Assembly (NCBI GenBank): GCA_963513935.1
Contig: OY740774.1
Location: 90,036,424 to 90,100,423 of the forward strand
DNA: 64,000 nucleotides
Source: Aphrophora alni
Lineage: Eukaryota > Arthropoda > Insecta > Hemiptera > Aphrophoridae
Direction: 5' to 3'
Below the pieces are notes generated by a model. It searched no databases. It was given only the letters and a program-made list of their open reading frames with translations, and had not been told where the DNA came from. The position numbers and the translations under genes were made by a program. Shown in pieces: positions 1 to 13,100 of this stretch. Every line of letters starts with the position of its first letter. Position 1 is the stretch's first letter.

Positions 1-140
1 TTGATATTTCAAGTTTCAAAAAAATATTACAGTTTATAAGGAATAAACACTATAATCAGACCAATAACTTATGGTAAAAAATCGCAGAATTCATATTTAT
101 TCAATAAATTCTTCACATAATTGTGGTGCCAAGTCACTAT

Positions 141-440
141 TAATTATTAGTAATAATATTACCTTAATGAGGTCCGTCTTGTTACTTTTTGTTGTATCAT
201 TTATGATGACATATTTCGGAGCTGTAACTACATCAAATGGTCTTATTCACTCCTGTTATTAATTTCATGTGCTAGTGTCCGTGTTATGTGTGTATGTAAT
301 TTATTTTAATATATGACGATCTCTTAGGAATGAATAAGACCAAATGATGGAGTTACTTCTCCGAAACATGTTGTTATAAATAATATGACAAGAAGTCACA
401 GACTGACCTCATTAAGGTAATATTATTATTAATAATAATT
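141..440. repeat. Foldback element with about 115-bp inverted arms
   Basis: Left arm (about 141-258) and right arm (about 326-440) are imperfect reverse complements. Both carry the ATTACCTTAATGAGGTC block at the outer side, a CGGAG..GTAACT block in the middle and TTGGTCTTATTCA at the inner side. The loop is about 65 bp. No coding sequence was seen between the arms. It looks like a non-autonomous foldback or MITE-type element; the family is not recognised. Confidence 0.65.
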
Positions 441-539
441 TGTTGTTTATAAAATTGATAGCTTGCCTCTGTATGGTTCATGGAGAAATAATATCAAAAT
501 AAAGATGTTACATGTAAAAGAATTTCTGCAACTCAAATA

Positions 540-758
540 TTGTCAACAATGTTATTAACTTATTACAATAACTTAACCAGTAACAAAAAATGCATGTTTG
601 CAGTTAATGATTATCTTAAGACAAATTGTAAGAAAACTTCTTGGCTTCAAACTCTTAACCAGCTAGCAAAAACCAACAATTTTATCTTCCTGAGGGTGTC
701 AGGACATGAGGGAATCCCAGGAAATTAAGAAGCAGATCTTCTCGCAAGAAAAGGTGCG
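540..758 (+). pseudogene. Non-LTR retrotransposon RNase H relic
   Basis: Reading from 540, the frame gives SGHEGIPGN, then a stop (726-728), then EADLLARKGA in the same frame. This is the C-terminal RNase H signature GHxGIxGNExADxLAR of Jockey/R1-type non-LTR retrotransposons. The stop and the lack of any flanking reverse transcriptase show a dead fragment. The following 759-1721 is AT-rich with nothing recognisable. Confidence 0.7.
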
Positions 759-1725
759 TAGCCTGACTTCATACGGTCTGAACCATTCTTAAGCCTACCT
801 ATTGTAAAAGTATTTTATACTCCAGTACAAAATATGGTTAATTTAAGTACAGTTACAATTAAATATATTAATTTATTATGTAAGCACCATATATATAGAA
901 AATCAATAACTGTGAAATGAAAACCAGCTTTCATCTCATGTCTTTTAAAAACTCAACATAACTGGTCTCTATCTCTTAATTTTTTTCCTTACAACTAAAA
1001 AACATTTTTGAACGTTAATAACAAGCTTGATTAAACTAATTTTTCTAACATGTATATAATGAAGACAACTTAAGATTGGATTATTTTAATAAAAGATCTA
1101 ATTTCTTGAGAAAGTAGTATGGAGGAAAAGATAAGAATTGTGGTTATTGGCAGGGCGTTGCTAGCAATTATAGAACCCAAGGCAACAGCATAGCACCTTT
1201 TCCTTCCTTGGAAACCAATAGACTTAAGCCATAGCCAGCTAATTACATTGTGTTTATAATTAATGTAAACAACAAAGTAATATATTTGCAATGTTCAACT
1301 ACACAGTATTTTATAGGAATATATAAATATGATAAATAAACTGTTCTAGAAGAGTGATTCTTAAATCCTTAATTCCCTTATATGTCATTTTATAACACTA
1401 GCATACCAGGCATTTTATTTAAACAGTGATTTACTGTTTAAGTGTTTAACCCTAGAACTGTTCATGTTAAGTTTCTTCGTTTGTTTAAAAATTAATAAAA
1501 TATATCATAAAACTAAATGTATATTGTCTAGTGCTAACTGTTAAAAAAGAGTCCTAAGGGATATTACCGTACTATGAGATAACATATGTTAAAATTGGAA
1601 TCCATTATTTTGTCGTTTTGGAAAAAAAAACTATTTTAATTTCTCAAATGTCCAAGGAGCATTGTGGCGATATTCACAATAAAGAAATCAAGGACTACCC
1701 GAACTACAAAAACAAGAAACAATCT

Positions 1726-1901
1726 AAGATTATAATAAATCTAGTAAGTTTAATATAATACCCTTAAATACATTTCTGACAGTCATGTTCCTCGGAGGAT
1801 TATGTACATAAGGGAATTATAATAAATATCAAAGTTTACCTCTGAGAATGATGATTGTGTCATCAAAATTTACATTACGGTTCTAGATTTATTATAATCT
1901 T
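1726..1901. repeat. Short MITE-like element with 19-bp terminal inverted repeats
   Basis: The 19 bases at 1726-1744 (AAGATTATAATAAATCTAG) are repeated exactly as reverse complement at 1883-1901. The 138 bp between are AT-rich and non-coding. The size and perfect ends fit a small MITE. No target duplication was confirmed. Confidence 0.5.
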
Positions 1902-2125
1902 TTCCTTACTACATTTTAATTGCATTCAATTGTCAAACAGTTATGATTTTGTTAAGTGGTGCTTCAAAGATTAGGTTCAAATATATAAATTAATTGGTTT
2001 CTAGGATACTCAGACATAATACTTGTACAGTGCTGAACCTCATTGATTCAACCTCGTTGTGATAACGTAAGTATATTTAATTTTAATGTAACAGCAGATA
2101 TTTCTTGTTGAAACTCCATATTCAA

Positions 2126-2297
2126 GGATTAAATAAAGCAATAAATCTAAAGTTTCAAAATATTTTAATAATATAATGAGCTACAATTGTTTTGCCTTGC
2201 GGCATATTTGCCCGATGATGCCGCAAGGTGAAACAATTGTAGCTCATTATATTATTAAAATATTTTGAAACTTTAGCTTTTTTGCTTTATTTAATCC
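2126..2297. repeat. Near-perfect 80-bp palindrome (hairpin element)
   Basis: Arms 2126-2205 and 2218-2297 match as reverse complements at about 76 of 80 positions, with a 12-bp loop at 2206-2217. The arm tips next to the loop are GC-rich (CCTTGCGGCAT), unlike the AT-rich surroundings. There is no open frame. It would form a very stable stem as DNA or RNA. Confidence 0.85.
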
Positions 2298-2385
2298 GTA
2301 ACTATATTTCTTTATTTACTTATATTTTGTATACAATACATTAAAACACACGCAGGATGTATTTAAATAGTTTTTAGATGTGTAG

Positions 2386-2601
2386 AAAATGAAAACAAAG
2401 AGATAAACAAGTTTATATTTACAAATATAATAAGATTCATTGTTAAACCTATACTATTGTACAATATCTACTATTGATAGATACAACCTAGACAGCTAAA
2501 TTGTATCAACAAAAAGTAGATAATGTGCAGTAATTCAGGTTTAACTTTGAATCTTATTTTATTTGTAAATCAAACCTACTTATCTCTTCGTTTTAATTTT
2601 T
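2386..2601. repeat. Second foldback element, about 100-bp arms
   Basis: Arms about 2386-2486 and 2498-2601 are imperfect reverse complements; the outer blocks ACAAAGAGATAA / TTATCTCTTCGTT and the inner blocks ATCTACTATTGATA / TATCAACAAAAAGTAGAT pair. The loop is only about 12 bp. It lies 88 bp from the preceding palindrome, but the arms are not the same sequence. Confidence 0.65.
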
Positions 2602-2849
2602 GTGATTAAGATTAAAACGAATATAAACTCTAATCATGCATGATCATAACAGTTTATATCTGTATGTTATATCTGTCTGTGGTTTATATTTGCTGAAAAC
2701 TATTTCAGTGAAACTCAAGATATAGATGTTTATAGATGCTCAACGGTACTAATTGGTTCAAAAACAAAAAACTTCGAATCATTTAAAATTATTTAAATTG
2801 TTTCTTTCCAAATACCTTGTAAGCCACAGAACTTATTTTACAAATTGAT

Positions 2850-3075
2850 CAACTTCCGCTTCTCTTCTCTGCCTCTGCAGCCCTTGACCTCCTCCACAAT
2901 TAACATCCTCTCTTCCATCCTTTACTCTGCATAATACTAAGGCTTGCAGCAATGTCAACCATCCATATAAATCTTGGTCTGCTCTTTCCTCTTGTATGTC
3001 AAGTACTTCTTTCAGTATTTTTTTCTGAACATCTAGTTTTCTTCCATTTTTTTCACATGCCAACAACACTTTATT
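2850..3075 (-). pseudogene. Reverse transcriptase C-terminal tail relic
   Basis: On the minus strand one frame reads KCCWHVKKMEENQMSRKK, followed by lysine- and arginine-rich sequence with stops. This resembles the WxGHVxRMxxxRxxKK tail of endonuclease/reverse-transcriptase proteins of RTE-like elements. The longer 87-codon frame on the same strand is a shadow of this relic. The stretch 3183-3944 after it shows nothing recognisable. Confidence 0.4.
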
Positions 3076-3944
3076 CTCTGAGCTTTCACAGATCAAACTA
3101 CACGCTGCCTGATCCAGCTATACATTATATCTTTTTCTCCAATTTCCATGCTCCTTTACATGTCCATATATTTTTTATGTGACTCAAATACTCAGAGGGA
3201 ATTTATTCATCTGCTATTTTTACAGTTCAAGTCTTTGAACCAACACACCAATATTTTGTATACCTTAAGCTATGTATTCATTGTAATATATGTCTAACGA
3301 ATTCCTTCTTTAGCAATAAATATCGGAATTATTGTTAAGAAACACAGTTTTAACCATATAAACCAAAATATCATGTTAAGGATTTAGTAATCACACTGTA
3401 GTCAGATTTTATTGAACACATTGACTTCATAAACATGGTAATGCAAGAGGAGGCATTATGTCTGTTTAATTGACAGATGTATTTAATTTTGTTGTTACCT
3501 ACAACTCCTGCTTTACAATTTAAATAGATTTTTGATCAGAATAATTAAATAATTTGAATCATTGCTATTTTTTCAGTATGTTAAATACAGGTATGTTTAC
3601 CGATAACTTAATGAGCAGATACAATTCAAACATGTGTTTTAGTGTGTTGCTCTCTTGTATTAATTCAACCAACTTAAGTGTTTGTTTTATTTTTATTTCG
3701 CAGGATAGGTGGAAAATCTTCAAAAGGCAAAGGGAGAAATCCCTCTTCCCAATAGTGTGAGGTTCTTACTCACTAAAAACCACCTTCCTTCCTGTTAGTA
3801 CTCCTATCGCATAGGACAAGGAAACAGGAAAAGTTTTCAATGTACTAAGCTGAGAAGCTCTTTTCATGGGTATTGTAAATATGGAAAAAGCAGAACATTA
3901 TGTATTATTTGGGGGATAACACATAGGTGCACGTGTAAAATGTT

Positions 3945-5440
3945 TTACAAGTGTCCATACAGGTTTCTTACCAACATCAGTTCAGCTAGGAAGCCTTCAG
4001 CTCGAAATTCAATTTGTTCTATCTTAATTCGTCTCTTGAGACGTTTTATTTGTGTACATGGTATACATCTATTTACTCTCTGGTGTAGTGCCCTTTTTAG
4101 CCTATTGCGGCACTTGACGAACGTAAATATGTATCGTGGTATAAACGTGTGCTCCCGGGGCTGCCATTTAATTGGGACTACGGCTTTCGTCACATCTTGT
4201 ATGGCTGACATTAGTTTAGAAACAACATTGTCTATGTCCTGAGGAGACAGAACCTTGTCAGAGTCAGACAGTGTATATCTGCAGTCCCAGCATGTGTTTT
4301 GAATTTAAGTCCCCGGCGATGAAACCTTTATTAGAAGTTAATAGGCGTTTATCTATACCATGGGTGTCTGTATTACCCGGGGGATTGTACGCTGAAATGA
4401 GTATAGTGTGGCTGCCATAGAGCTCAAGCTTGATAGCTGTAACTTCAACAACTGTTAGTGTGGGCAACAAAATTTCAACATGTTTAATATGTTTATATAT
4501 TATTACGGCTGTACCGCTGGACCTGTTTTTTCTGTCAGTGCGTTATATTTTAAAATTTGTAAGAGTAAATTTATTGTGTGGCTTTAAAGTGTGGCTCTGA
4601 AATTGAAGCTATTTTATAGTTATTTATTTGCATATAGCGAAGAAATTTTAATTTTTTTGTTTTTAATGCCTAGGGCATTCTAAAAATGGTAATCTAATAT
4701 CCTTTATTATTTCACGGATTTAATGATGTTGAGGAGGGAGGTTAGGAAGGATTAAAATGTAGTGTTTAGAGTAGTCATTAGGGATAATAAAAGTTGTAGG
4801 AAAGCAGGGAGAAATGCGTCCCAGGTGAAAGCTGGGTTTAGCATTCTTAGAAGTTTTGGAGCAAATCCGTGTTGGAGTCAGGTGTACCTGAATTGAGCTG
4901 GTGTGTAGTGTTCTGGGTGTGGGTGTTAGTGGCTGTGTCACCTCAGTTTGCTTTTCAGCAAACTTAGTGGTACAGGACCAGTTGTGCCAGGTCCTCGGTG
5001 CCCTGGGTGCAGGCTTGGGCTGCTCTTTAGAAGTAGGTATTACCTTCTCCTTTAGATAAAGCTGAGCCTTCTCCTTCGGAGCTATGGGAACTGCCAACAT
5101 AGCGGGTACCATAGTCTTGGGTGGAGCTGTTAGTGGTGCCTGTTGTGTTGAAGCGGCCTTCTGATTCTATGCTTGCGCATATGATACATTCAACCTTGTC
5201 TATGAGGGGGGTAGCAGAGATCCCCGTGTATGGAGTCGACTAGACAGTCATTATTCGACTTCTCTTTCCCATTGATGCTTTGAGGCATTGTTTTATCACA
5301 CCCACAATAGCTCACGGTTTGAGGACAGAACTGGCAACCTTATCGGAAGGTAGCCTACCAGAAACATTGGGAGGGGCTTCTTGTTGAGGTGACAGCACAT
5401 TTGAGATACCTTAAATACCTCAATATCCTAGCTCTCCAGA
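3945..5440 (-). pseudogene. Deleted Jockey-like non-LTR retrotransposon
   Basis: Minus-strand frames run in element order. 5112-4720 is a Pro/Thr/Lys-rich ORF1-like stretch. 4470-4264 carries endonuclease motifs: ISAYNPPGNTD and then FIAGDLNSKH, matching the YNPP and GDFNAKH motifs of APE-type endonucleases. 4211-3945 carries the linker that normally precedes the reverse transcriptase (IDNVVSKLMSAIQD). The second half of the endonuclease and the whole reverse transcriptase are missing, so the element is internally deleted and dead. Upstream, 5190-5440 has further open minus-strand sequence that may be ORF1. Confidence 0.65.
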
Positions 5441-6480
5441 TCAGCTTTCACCTAAGATGGTTATGTCTCCTCCATTACAAAAACTTAAAATATGCTAATA
5501 TTTAATTATTAAAAAATACACAATATTTAAAACTAGTGTCCTTCACTAACATGATATATAATTTAGTATGTGTAAAAAATAGTAATCAACTAATCTATAA
5601 CAATATAGAATGAATTAATAAATATTTTAAATAATGTTTGTACTGTACCTACTCTTGAGAAAGAATATCAATAGGTAGCTTAGAAAACAAGAAAAGTTCT
5701 AAGGAGAGGGAAAGTTAATGTCCTGTCACTATTCATTGTTCAAAGGAGGGAGTGCAATAAAGGGGGAAGACAACAATAAGTCCCCCTAGCCTTAGGTAAG
5801 GCATGCTAGCTCAAAAAAAGGTCTTGTACTACAAACTTTGAGTTGAAGATACTTTTAATAGTGACTAAATAATGAACTATTTTAAACACACTTTTCCGGA
5901 TTGGAAAGGATGGATATCTCTGTGACTTTTGAAGATTTTACACCTCTCCACGAAATAAAAAAGAAGTTCTATTCAAAAGTTTAATAAATTATTAATTCTT
6001 TAAAAAAAAAGACGTAATATTTTCATCTTCATGATGAGGCTAGTGTACAGGGTGCTCCAGAATACATATTTATCCTTTCTGTATTTCCATTATTGTTAAA
6101 TCACCAGTTCCACCAATAAATCACCATTAGTTCCATCATTAAGGAATTGTTGAGAGAAAGTTATGTATCTCTAAAAAAAAAAAGAAGATTTAAAGGTTTT
6201 ATTTTTTTTCTAGTAAAAAAGTGTTCATCGCAAGTTTCTCTGTCATTTTACAAGGGGAATTAATGGACCATTTTTGTCAAATTTGGTATGTAGGAAAATT
6301 TTAGAGTTTGGGTGGATCGATTTGTGTTACACTTAGCTTGTATAACTCCACCCAAACGACTTATGGTAACTCTGTTATTCAAACATCATTTTGTTGACAA
6401 TAAAGTGTTTTTTTCTGGAGTTTTGTCACCCTCCCCCCAGATTTGTTGTTTAAGAATCTTACTTCTTTGTGCAGATGTCC
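5441..6480. other. Intergenic, no gene seen
   Basis: AT-rich sequence with homopolymer runs and no convincing coding frame. A motif GGGTGCTCCAGAA (6049-6061) resembles termini seen on some arthropod transposons, but no partner end was found. Confidence 0.4.
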
Positions 6481-7030
6481 AGCCTTATCCAAAGACCTAT
6501 AGCTTCGATCGGCTATACCGCAGAAAAAGCCAACAATTGTTTACTTTTCAAAATATCCTCCACCTTGTCAATTTCTGCCCTTAGGATATCCCCGACAGGA
6601 ATAGGATATATACATTTAAGTAGAAAGTGCAATCCTCTTCTTTGTCAAGCAAAGGGCAATTTGGGGAGTCTGCCAAGTTCAATTGATGAAGATATTTGTG
6701 GTTAACAATAGCCCAGTTCTGTCACAGCTACAGTAGCAGTATTTGTTGAGAAGTTCAGATACATGTTTCTGTCAGTCGGCTTTGATTGAATGCCTTCCCG
6801 TTGCTTCTGCTTTCCATTACTTTCTCCTCTCTTGCTTGAAATTAACGTTTACCAAGTCTTTACATTTTGCATTCAGAATCGTGGCAACTACTACACTCGG
6901 TTCATTGGTTCTTCTGCCTTGGCGATTTTATCTCCCATCTTATTGCCGAGATGGAATCCACAGTGAGATGGAATCCATTGGAAGGCTATGTTTTTATGGC
7001 ATCCTCTCTCATTTAGAATTTTAGAAATGA
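6480..7030 (-). pseudogene. Non-LTR retrotransposon RNase H relic
   Basis: The minus strand from about 7020 reads LNERGCHKNIAFQWIPSHCG and then GNKMGDKIAKAEEP. This matches the RNase H motif WIPSHxGIxGNExADxxAK of arthropod non-LTR elements, with the Glu after GN changed to Lys. Further down the frame is broken by stops. The longer plus-strand frames here (6312-7024) are shadows. Confidence 0.65.
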
Positions 7031-7184
7031 GATATATAAGTAGCCACATGTGTATGGATACATCAAGGCTTGAGTGACAGATTTAGAGTTATGTTGCTAG
7101 TTGAGAGAGAAGCAGTTCTCAGTCATATTTTTAATTGATTTTAACTTCACGTAAGTAAATATTTTCCCTGAATGTTACAGTATT

Positions 7185-10100
7185 ATGGAGTACTTTCTTC
7201 TCGTGTGTACAATATTAAATATTGTAATTGTAGCAAGTTTTGACAAAGAAAGTGACTTGGAAATCATAAAGAAAGTTAATGCTGCGCACACCACGTGGAA
7301 GGTATGTTTGGTTATGTTTACTTTTATAAACACAAATTTGTAATTTTTAAATCAATTTGTTCTCAAAAATATTTATTTTGTGATTTTGATAGAAAATGTT
7401 TTTAACGATTGCTAACATCCCAAACTGGTGGACAGATTTTAATCAAATTTGGCAAGTGAGCATTTTGTTGATTTTTAACATAAAATTAAAACACAAAATG
7501 TTATTGGCAAAATCCGTTTTAATGATTTTAATCAAATTTTTGAAACAAATTTATTGCAAGTTATCGTCAAACAGTGAAAATAAACTATACGTCTTAAAAG
7601 GTGGAATATTTAAAAATCTTAACTTTCTACTTTGATGTCATTTGTTGTTAACATGGGAAAGTTTATGACTTTACTAATGAGGTCCATCTTGATTTCATTT
7701 TCTTAAGATATTTTATTTTTACTGTTTGACTCATAACTCCCGAATCAACTTTTTTAGAGTTGACGACGAATAGGTTTGTTTTATCTTTAAGGGTTGTAAT
7801 TGAGTAAGTTATATTTAAACAGTGTTTGCATTTTTGTTTTACAACATATACCCCACGATAAGAATTTATTTTTAAATGAAGCAAAAAAGATTCCAACATG
7901 ATTAAAATTTACCAACACAAATAGGTCCACTTATTTGGGGTGCAAGTTACTCCACCAACAACATTACAGGACACCCTCTAGTAGATTTTGTTCCCCAACT
8001 AAATGAGAATGTAGACACTATTGAATGAATGTTAAATCAATGCATGATTTTAAATCAGAAATAGCCTCTGTCTTAGTGAATGAGTACCTCGTATTATGAA
8101 TATAAATGGGTGTTTCACGAAGAAACAGAAAGTATTTCTGGACAATTTCTACTGATGAAAATAATAAAAAAAGTTCATATGAACATAGATCCGTAAACGC
8201 TTAATTTCCATCCTACAGTCATTTAGTGTTTAAAAAAATGAATGATAATTTTTGAAATTAGTGATATTATGAGTTTAAATTTGGTATACACATTGTTTAT
8301 TCTATATTTTATCAGTATACCAAGATCCAGAACTTGACTATTTAAATATTGAAAATAGCGACTGTTGATATTTTGTAAACTCAAATATTTTGGCATCCGA
8401 AAATTTTATGAGATACAAAATATTTATAGTTCATATGAACTTTTCTTCATTATTTTCACTAGTAAAACTTATCCTAAAATTCTTTCATGGCTTTATGAAA
8501 CATCTTGTATTTAGAGTGATCACCACGTTCTAGTCACCACTATTTAATTTTGTTATTAGAATGTAAAAAATCTAAAATTTAAGAATTGTTTTTGTTATAG
8601 ATTTTATCTTTTGGTGATTTGGAAGTATTAAGATATTAAGAATTTCTAAAATTAACAATTTATTTGCAATATTACGAGAAAAGTTAGAATGTAAATGTTA
8701 AAGATAAGGTTATAAAGAAAAAAAGAGATATTGTACAAGTTTATATTTAGTGGCTGAAAGATGTTATTGCTAATTTCTTAGACAATAAGGATTGTTTAAT
8801 CAAACATAATACACTCCAAAAAGAGCGATAAATCACAATCACATTTTGTTGTAAACTGCTTTGCGCAACTTATACGATCTGCAGAGTTCTGTTTTAAACT
8901 TTACATGCCGTCATTTTGGATTGGCTGAACAGAAATACGTTTTCTTTTCACCATCAAGGCCCTTTTTACTATTTAAAATGTTTGAGTTCATGAGAGTGCC
9001 AAACATGTTATTACATATAAAAAAAAAATAAATAAATAGAGTGTATACCAAAAATAAACAGTCCACATTTTTGGAACACAATATATATCAGATCAGGTTT
9101 ACAACAGGACATAATTATTTCAGTTGTTACAATTTGTTTGTATTTCTAGGCCGCTGAAAACCATTTGACACGTTTAAGTGATAAAGATAAACTTCGCTTG
9201 GTTGGAAGCAAACTTGAATTGAACAAAGTAAGGGAATTAAGAATACACCCTAAGGGTCTCTTAGGCAGAACAAAAATTCCAAAAACTTTTGATGCCCGTA
9301 AGAAATGGAGGCAATGTCCTTCCATAGGGTATATTAAGGATCAAGGATTGTGCAGTGGATGTTGGGTGAGTTATTTATAAGTGTATTATATATATATATA
9401 AATGTTTAAGGTACATTACTCCATGTTACAGTGCCTTGGCATTCTTACTTCTGGTTACCTAATTTTTAATTTTAAACACATGAATAAAGTGGAACATTTT
9501 AAAGAAAACTTTAATGTATAATTCGTAGAAAACAGAAAATAATTTTAACTGTTTTCAACTGCTCCAGTTTAATGTAGCGTTTTCCCTCTTGTTCATATAT
9601 AAATATCGTTAGGTAATATTGACAACTTAAAACTTCTGTTTTTTACAAATTATAGTTTGGTTGTTAATGAACAAATTACTGCCTTAATCACTTTTTATTT
9701 ACAAGGTTCGTCCAGAAAGTAAGTTCCGTTTGGTAATAAAACTAGTAGATACAGAATAACTATTTATTTTAAAAAATCTACAAACATTAAACTATTTTTC
9801 TGCATAGCTCCTAAAAATTTGTAGGCACTTGTCATAAGCACGGTGTAAATTTTTGTAGGCCTTCTTGATAAAATGTTTCCACCTGTGTTGTCAACCATGT
9901 TGTAACATGTTCTTTTAAGCTCCTCCTATTGAGTTCAAAAATATTTTGGTTAATAATAAATTTAAACTGAATAATTGATATAAAATTCAAATAATGTTGT
10001 CCGCTATCATTAAAAACACGACTGAGTTTGTGAATGTGGGTTTTTTATTCATTTATATGACAGCGTTTCTTTTTGTTAAATGTTATAGAAATATGTATTT

Positions 10101-13100
10101 AAATATAAAAAAATTAGAGGATTGATGGACAGATTGGATATGAGTACAGTATTACATACACCCTTCAACGCTCTGTCCACGCTTGTTGTCACAGGTACGG
10201 TCCGCATTCATGTCCTTATTGATTCTGATCACTGTGCTACTTAACATGAACCTATGGTACGTAGTGCAGTTTTTCAATCTTTCTTTCCTGATTCTAAACT
10301 GAATTCACAGATCAATGAGTGCAGTTTTCAAGACGAATCTACAAGATTTATGAGTACTTTACACTTTAGAAAAAACTAGTATTTTGTTTAAGTTACTCTT
10401 TATTTATGATTTAATGAATTTACTTTTTATTGCTCAGTCTATTATTTTACATTAAATTTTAATTATGTACAACTCTTTCTAAGGATAGTGCCATGTGGGA
10501 GAGTTAAGATTCAAAATTCCACCTTTATACTAGGTTTAAATGCATATATAATTAATATTCTTTAACCTAGAGAACACACATAATTTTTTTAAATATCCAC
10601 CTGAAAACATAGGCTACATAAATTTAGGTTTTCTCAGAAATGAATACACAAATTAAGATCCTTCAATTTATGATTTTAATAGCTTGAAAAATTTTGAAAT
10701 TAAATTTTCTGAATTTTACTTTAAATTTTTTTGAAAATTTCTCAAACTAGTTTTTAATAACTATAAATAACTCAGAACACAATATTTTCACATATAAATA
10801 ACTATTAGATATTTGGAGTAGGATGTCCAAAACAAAAGTTAGCCTGAATTTAAATTTCTCAAAAATTATTTCTAAAAAAATGATTCTATCTTATCCCCTT
10901 TTAATATGTCCAATAAATTTTTGATTTTTCTCAAAATTTAATTTCCCTTTGCATATTAAGTGAATATTGTCGATTTGTGAAGTTATTTCGGGTTTCCTTT
11001 TATCCAGAAATACTCCTTTATCATTAGTTTATGCATGATAATATTTTAAAATTCGCTAAACATTTTTTATTCAATTTCTATTAATTGTCTTTAAAATTTT
11101 TCGTGGCATTGGGTTATCCCTACTACTTTAGCTTCATTGTGGTAGGTCAGCCTTCATTACAAGCAGCTGCATGAATTTGTCAAATTTTGAAAGTAACTTT
11201 ACATGTTTTGTTATTTTCGCTATATCTTTTGATTCACTTCACCGATTTTGCTTTTGTCTTCGGAATCCTCTTCTCCTGTTTCCTGTGGTCCTGTAGAAAC
11301 TTGATTAGAAATCATAGTTCACGTAGTTTTGGAGTTATGACACTTTGGCTTAACTTCTGTTTTTTTCCGGAAATTGGTTTTTCACCGATGGGGTTTATTT
11401 TGTTTTTTGATTTACCAAAGTTGTTTGCTATGGCATATAATAACATTGTATCTAAACACTACTTTGATATCTCGCTTTGTTCTCGAGGTATCTTCCTTTG
11501 AAGACGGTGAGATTTAATTACTATTTTTTCATTAATGAAAATACCCCATTTAATAATTCTAACCTTCTGTTTGGATCATCCTATCCTGGTTTTTATTATC
11601 ATCCCTCTTTCGCTACAGCACAACAACTCCCTTAACTTTTTTTAAAATTTCCTTTTACTTTGGTATTTTAATTTTCCCCCCTCTCTTCTTTCTGTTATAA
11701 CTTTTGTAGTTTTAATTGTTTTAAATTTCTTTTTGTGCATTTAGTGTTTTTTATGTCTACTACATGGATTGCTATTGTTAAATTTATGAATAATTACAAA
11801 ATTAGTTTTCACAGACAAGATGATTCTTGTTCATGCAAGATTTCCTAGTGTTGATGCTGGTAGGCTTAGCTTTGTTTCTAGACTTCACATAACAACTTGT
11901 GCTTAGGCTTTATTATTTTGGTACTTGAGTGAATTGAGTGATTCTCAAACTGTCTCAACCCGAGTGTCAAAATATTGAATAGAAAAATGGTCGTGAATAC
12001 ATCGTTAAGAAAATCCAATAAAATATATGGAGAACAATGCAACCATTCATACCTAAAACATTACTTTAGAGATCAATGTATTAGCTTGATCAATTATTGA
12101 AAAAATCAATTTACAAAATTATTTTGACCCTTGTAGTGAGTGTTGTNNNNNNNNNNNNNNNNNNNNNNNNNNNNNNNNNNNNNNNNNNNNNNNNNNNNNN
12201 NNNNNNNNNNNNNNNNNNNNNNNNNNNNNNNNNNNNNNNNNNNNNNNNNNNNNNNNNNNNNNNNNNNNNNNNNNNNNNNNNNNNNNNNNNNNNNNNNNNN
12301 NNNNNNNNNNNNNNNNNNNNNNNNNNNNNNNNNNNNNNNNNNNNNNCCAAAAGTGAACATTTCATCTGAAGACATCATCTCGTGTTGTTATGAATGCGGA
12401 CGACCACGAGGTTGTAGTGGAGGTAATGTGGAAAACGCATGGCTTTACTTCAACAGAGTGGGTGTGGTCACTGGCGGTGACTATGGATCTAATCAAGTAA
12501 GTATTGAAACCCAACATACATTATTGTATGATTTGTTAAAATGGTTTCTCTAGTAAAGAATGTTTTTTGTTCAAATAAAACATACACAATTAATAACATG
12601 GAATTCTATCAAGTACCGTCGGTCATCAGTGTAAACAATTTTTTTTTTTTTTTTTTTAATCCAGTTCCTTAAAAGTGTTAAGTTTGTTTGTGTTTGTACA
12701 CTAATTTACGAGATTCGTTGGAAAAAAATAAGCATCTGAATTTTCTCCGTGGAAAAGAATGAAGTGCTAAAGGTGACTTCCGATGTGAAGATAAATTGCA
12801 CCTTCTTGTGCTTGTGTAGATTTTGTCCTCACTTGCACTTAGGGTCAGTTGCTGGCAGCCAGCTTGTGAGTGTACTCATTGCCCATAGGATTTTCACTTT
12901 TTTCCAGGAAAATTCAGGCTGTTTAATTTTACAACAAATCTGCGTGTTTGTGTTACAAGGAAATATGTTTTCCATTTAAGATGTTGATAGGTAAAGATTT
13001 TTGAAACTTTTATCAACATATTTGTTTAACGTTTCTTATTTCATATAATTTTAAGATTAGAGGTTTTTTGATATAGTGTGTCTATGAAGTTGTCTGGTTT

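Noticed and set aside
12097..12553. Frames running through the N gap
   Set aside because: They are open only because N codons are not read as stops; only 12347-12496 is real exon.
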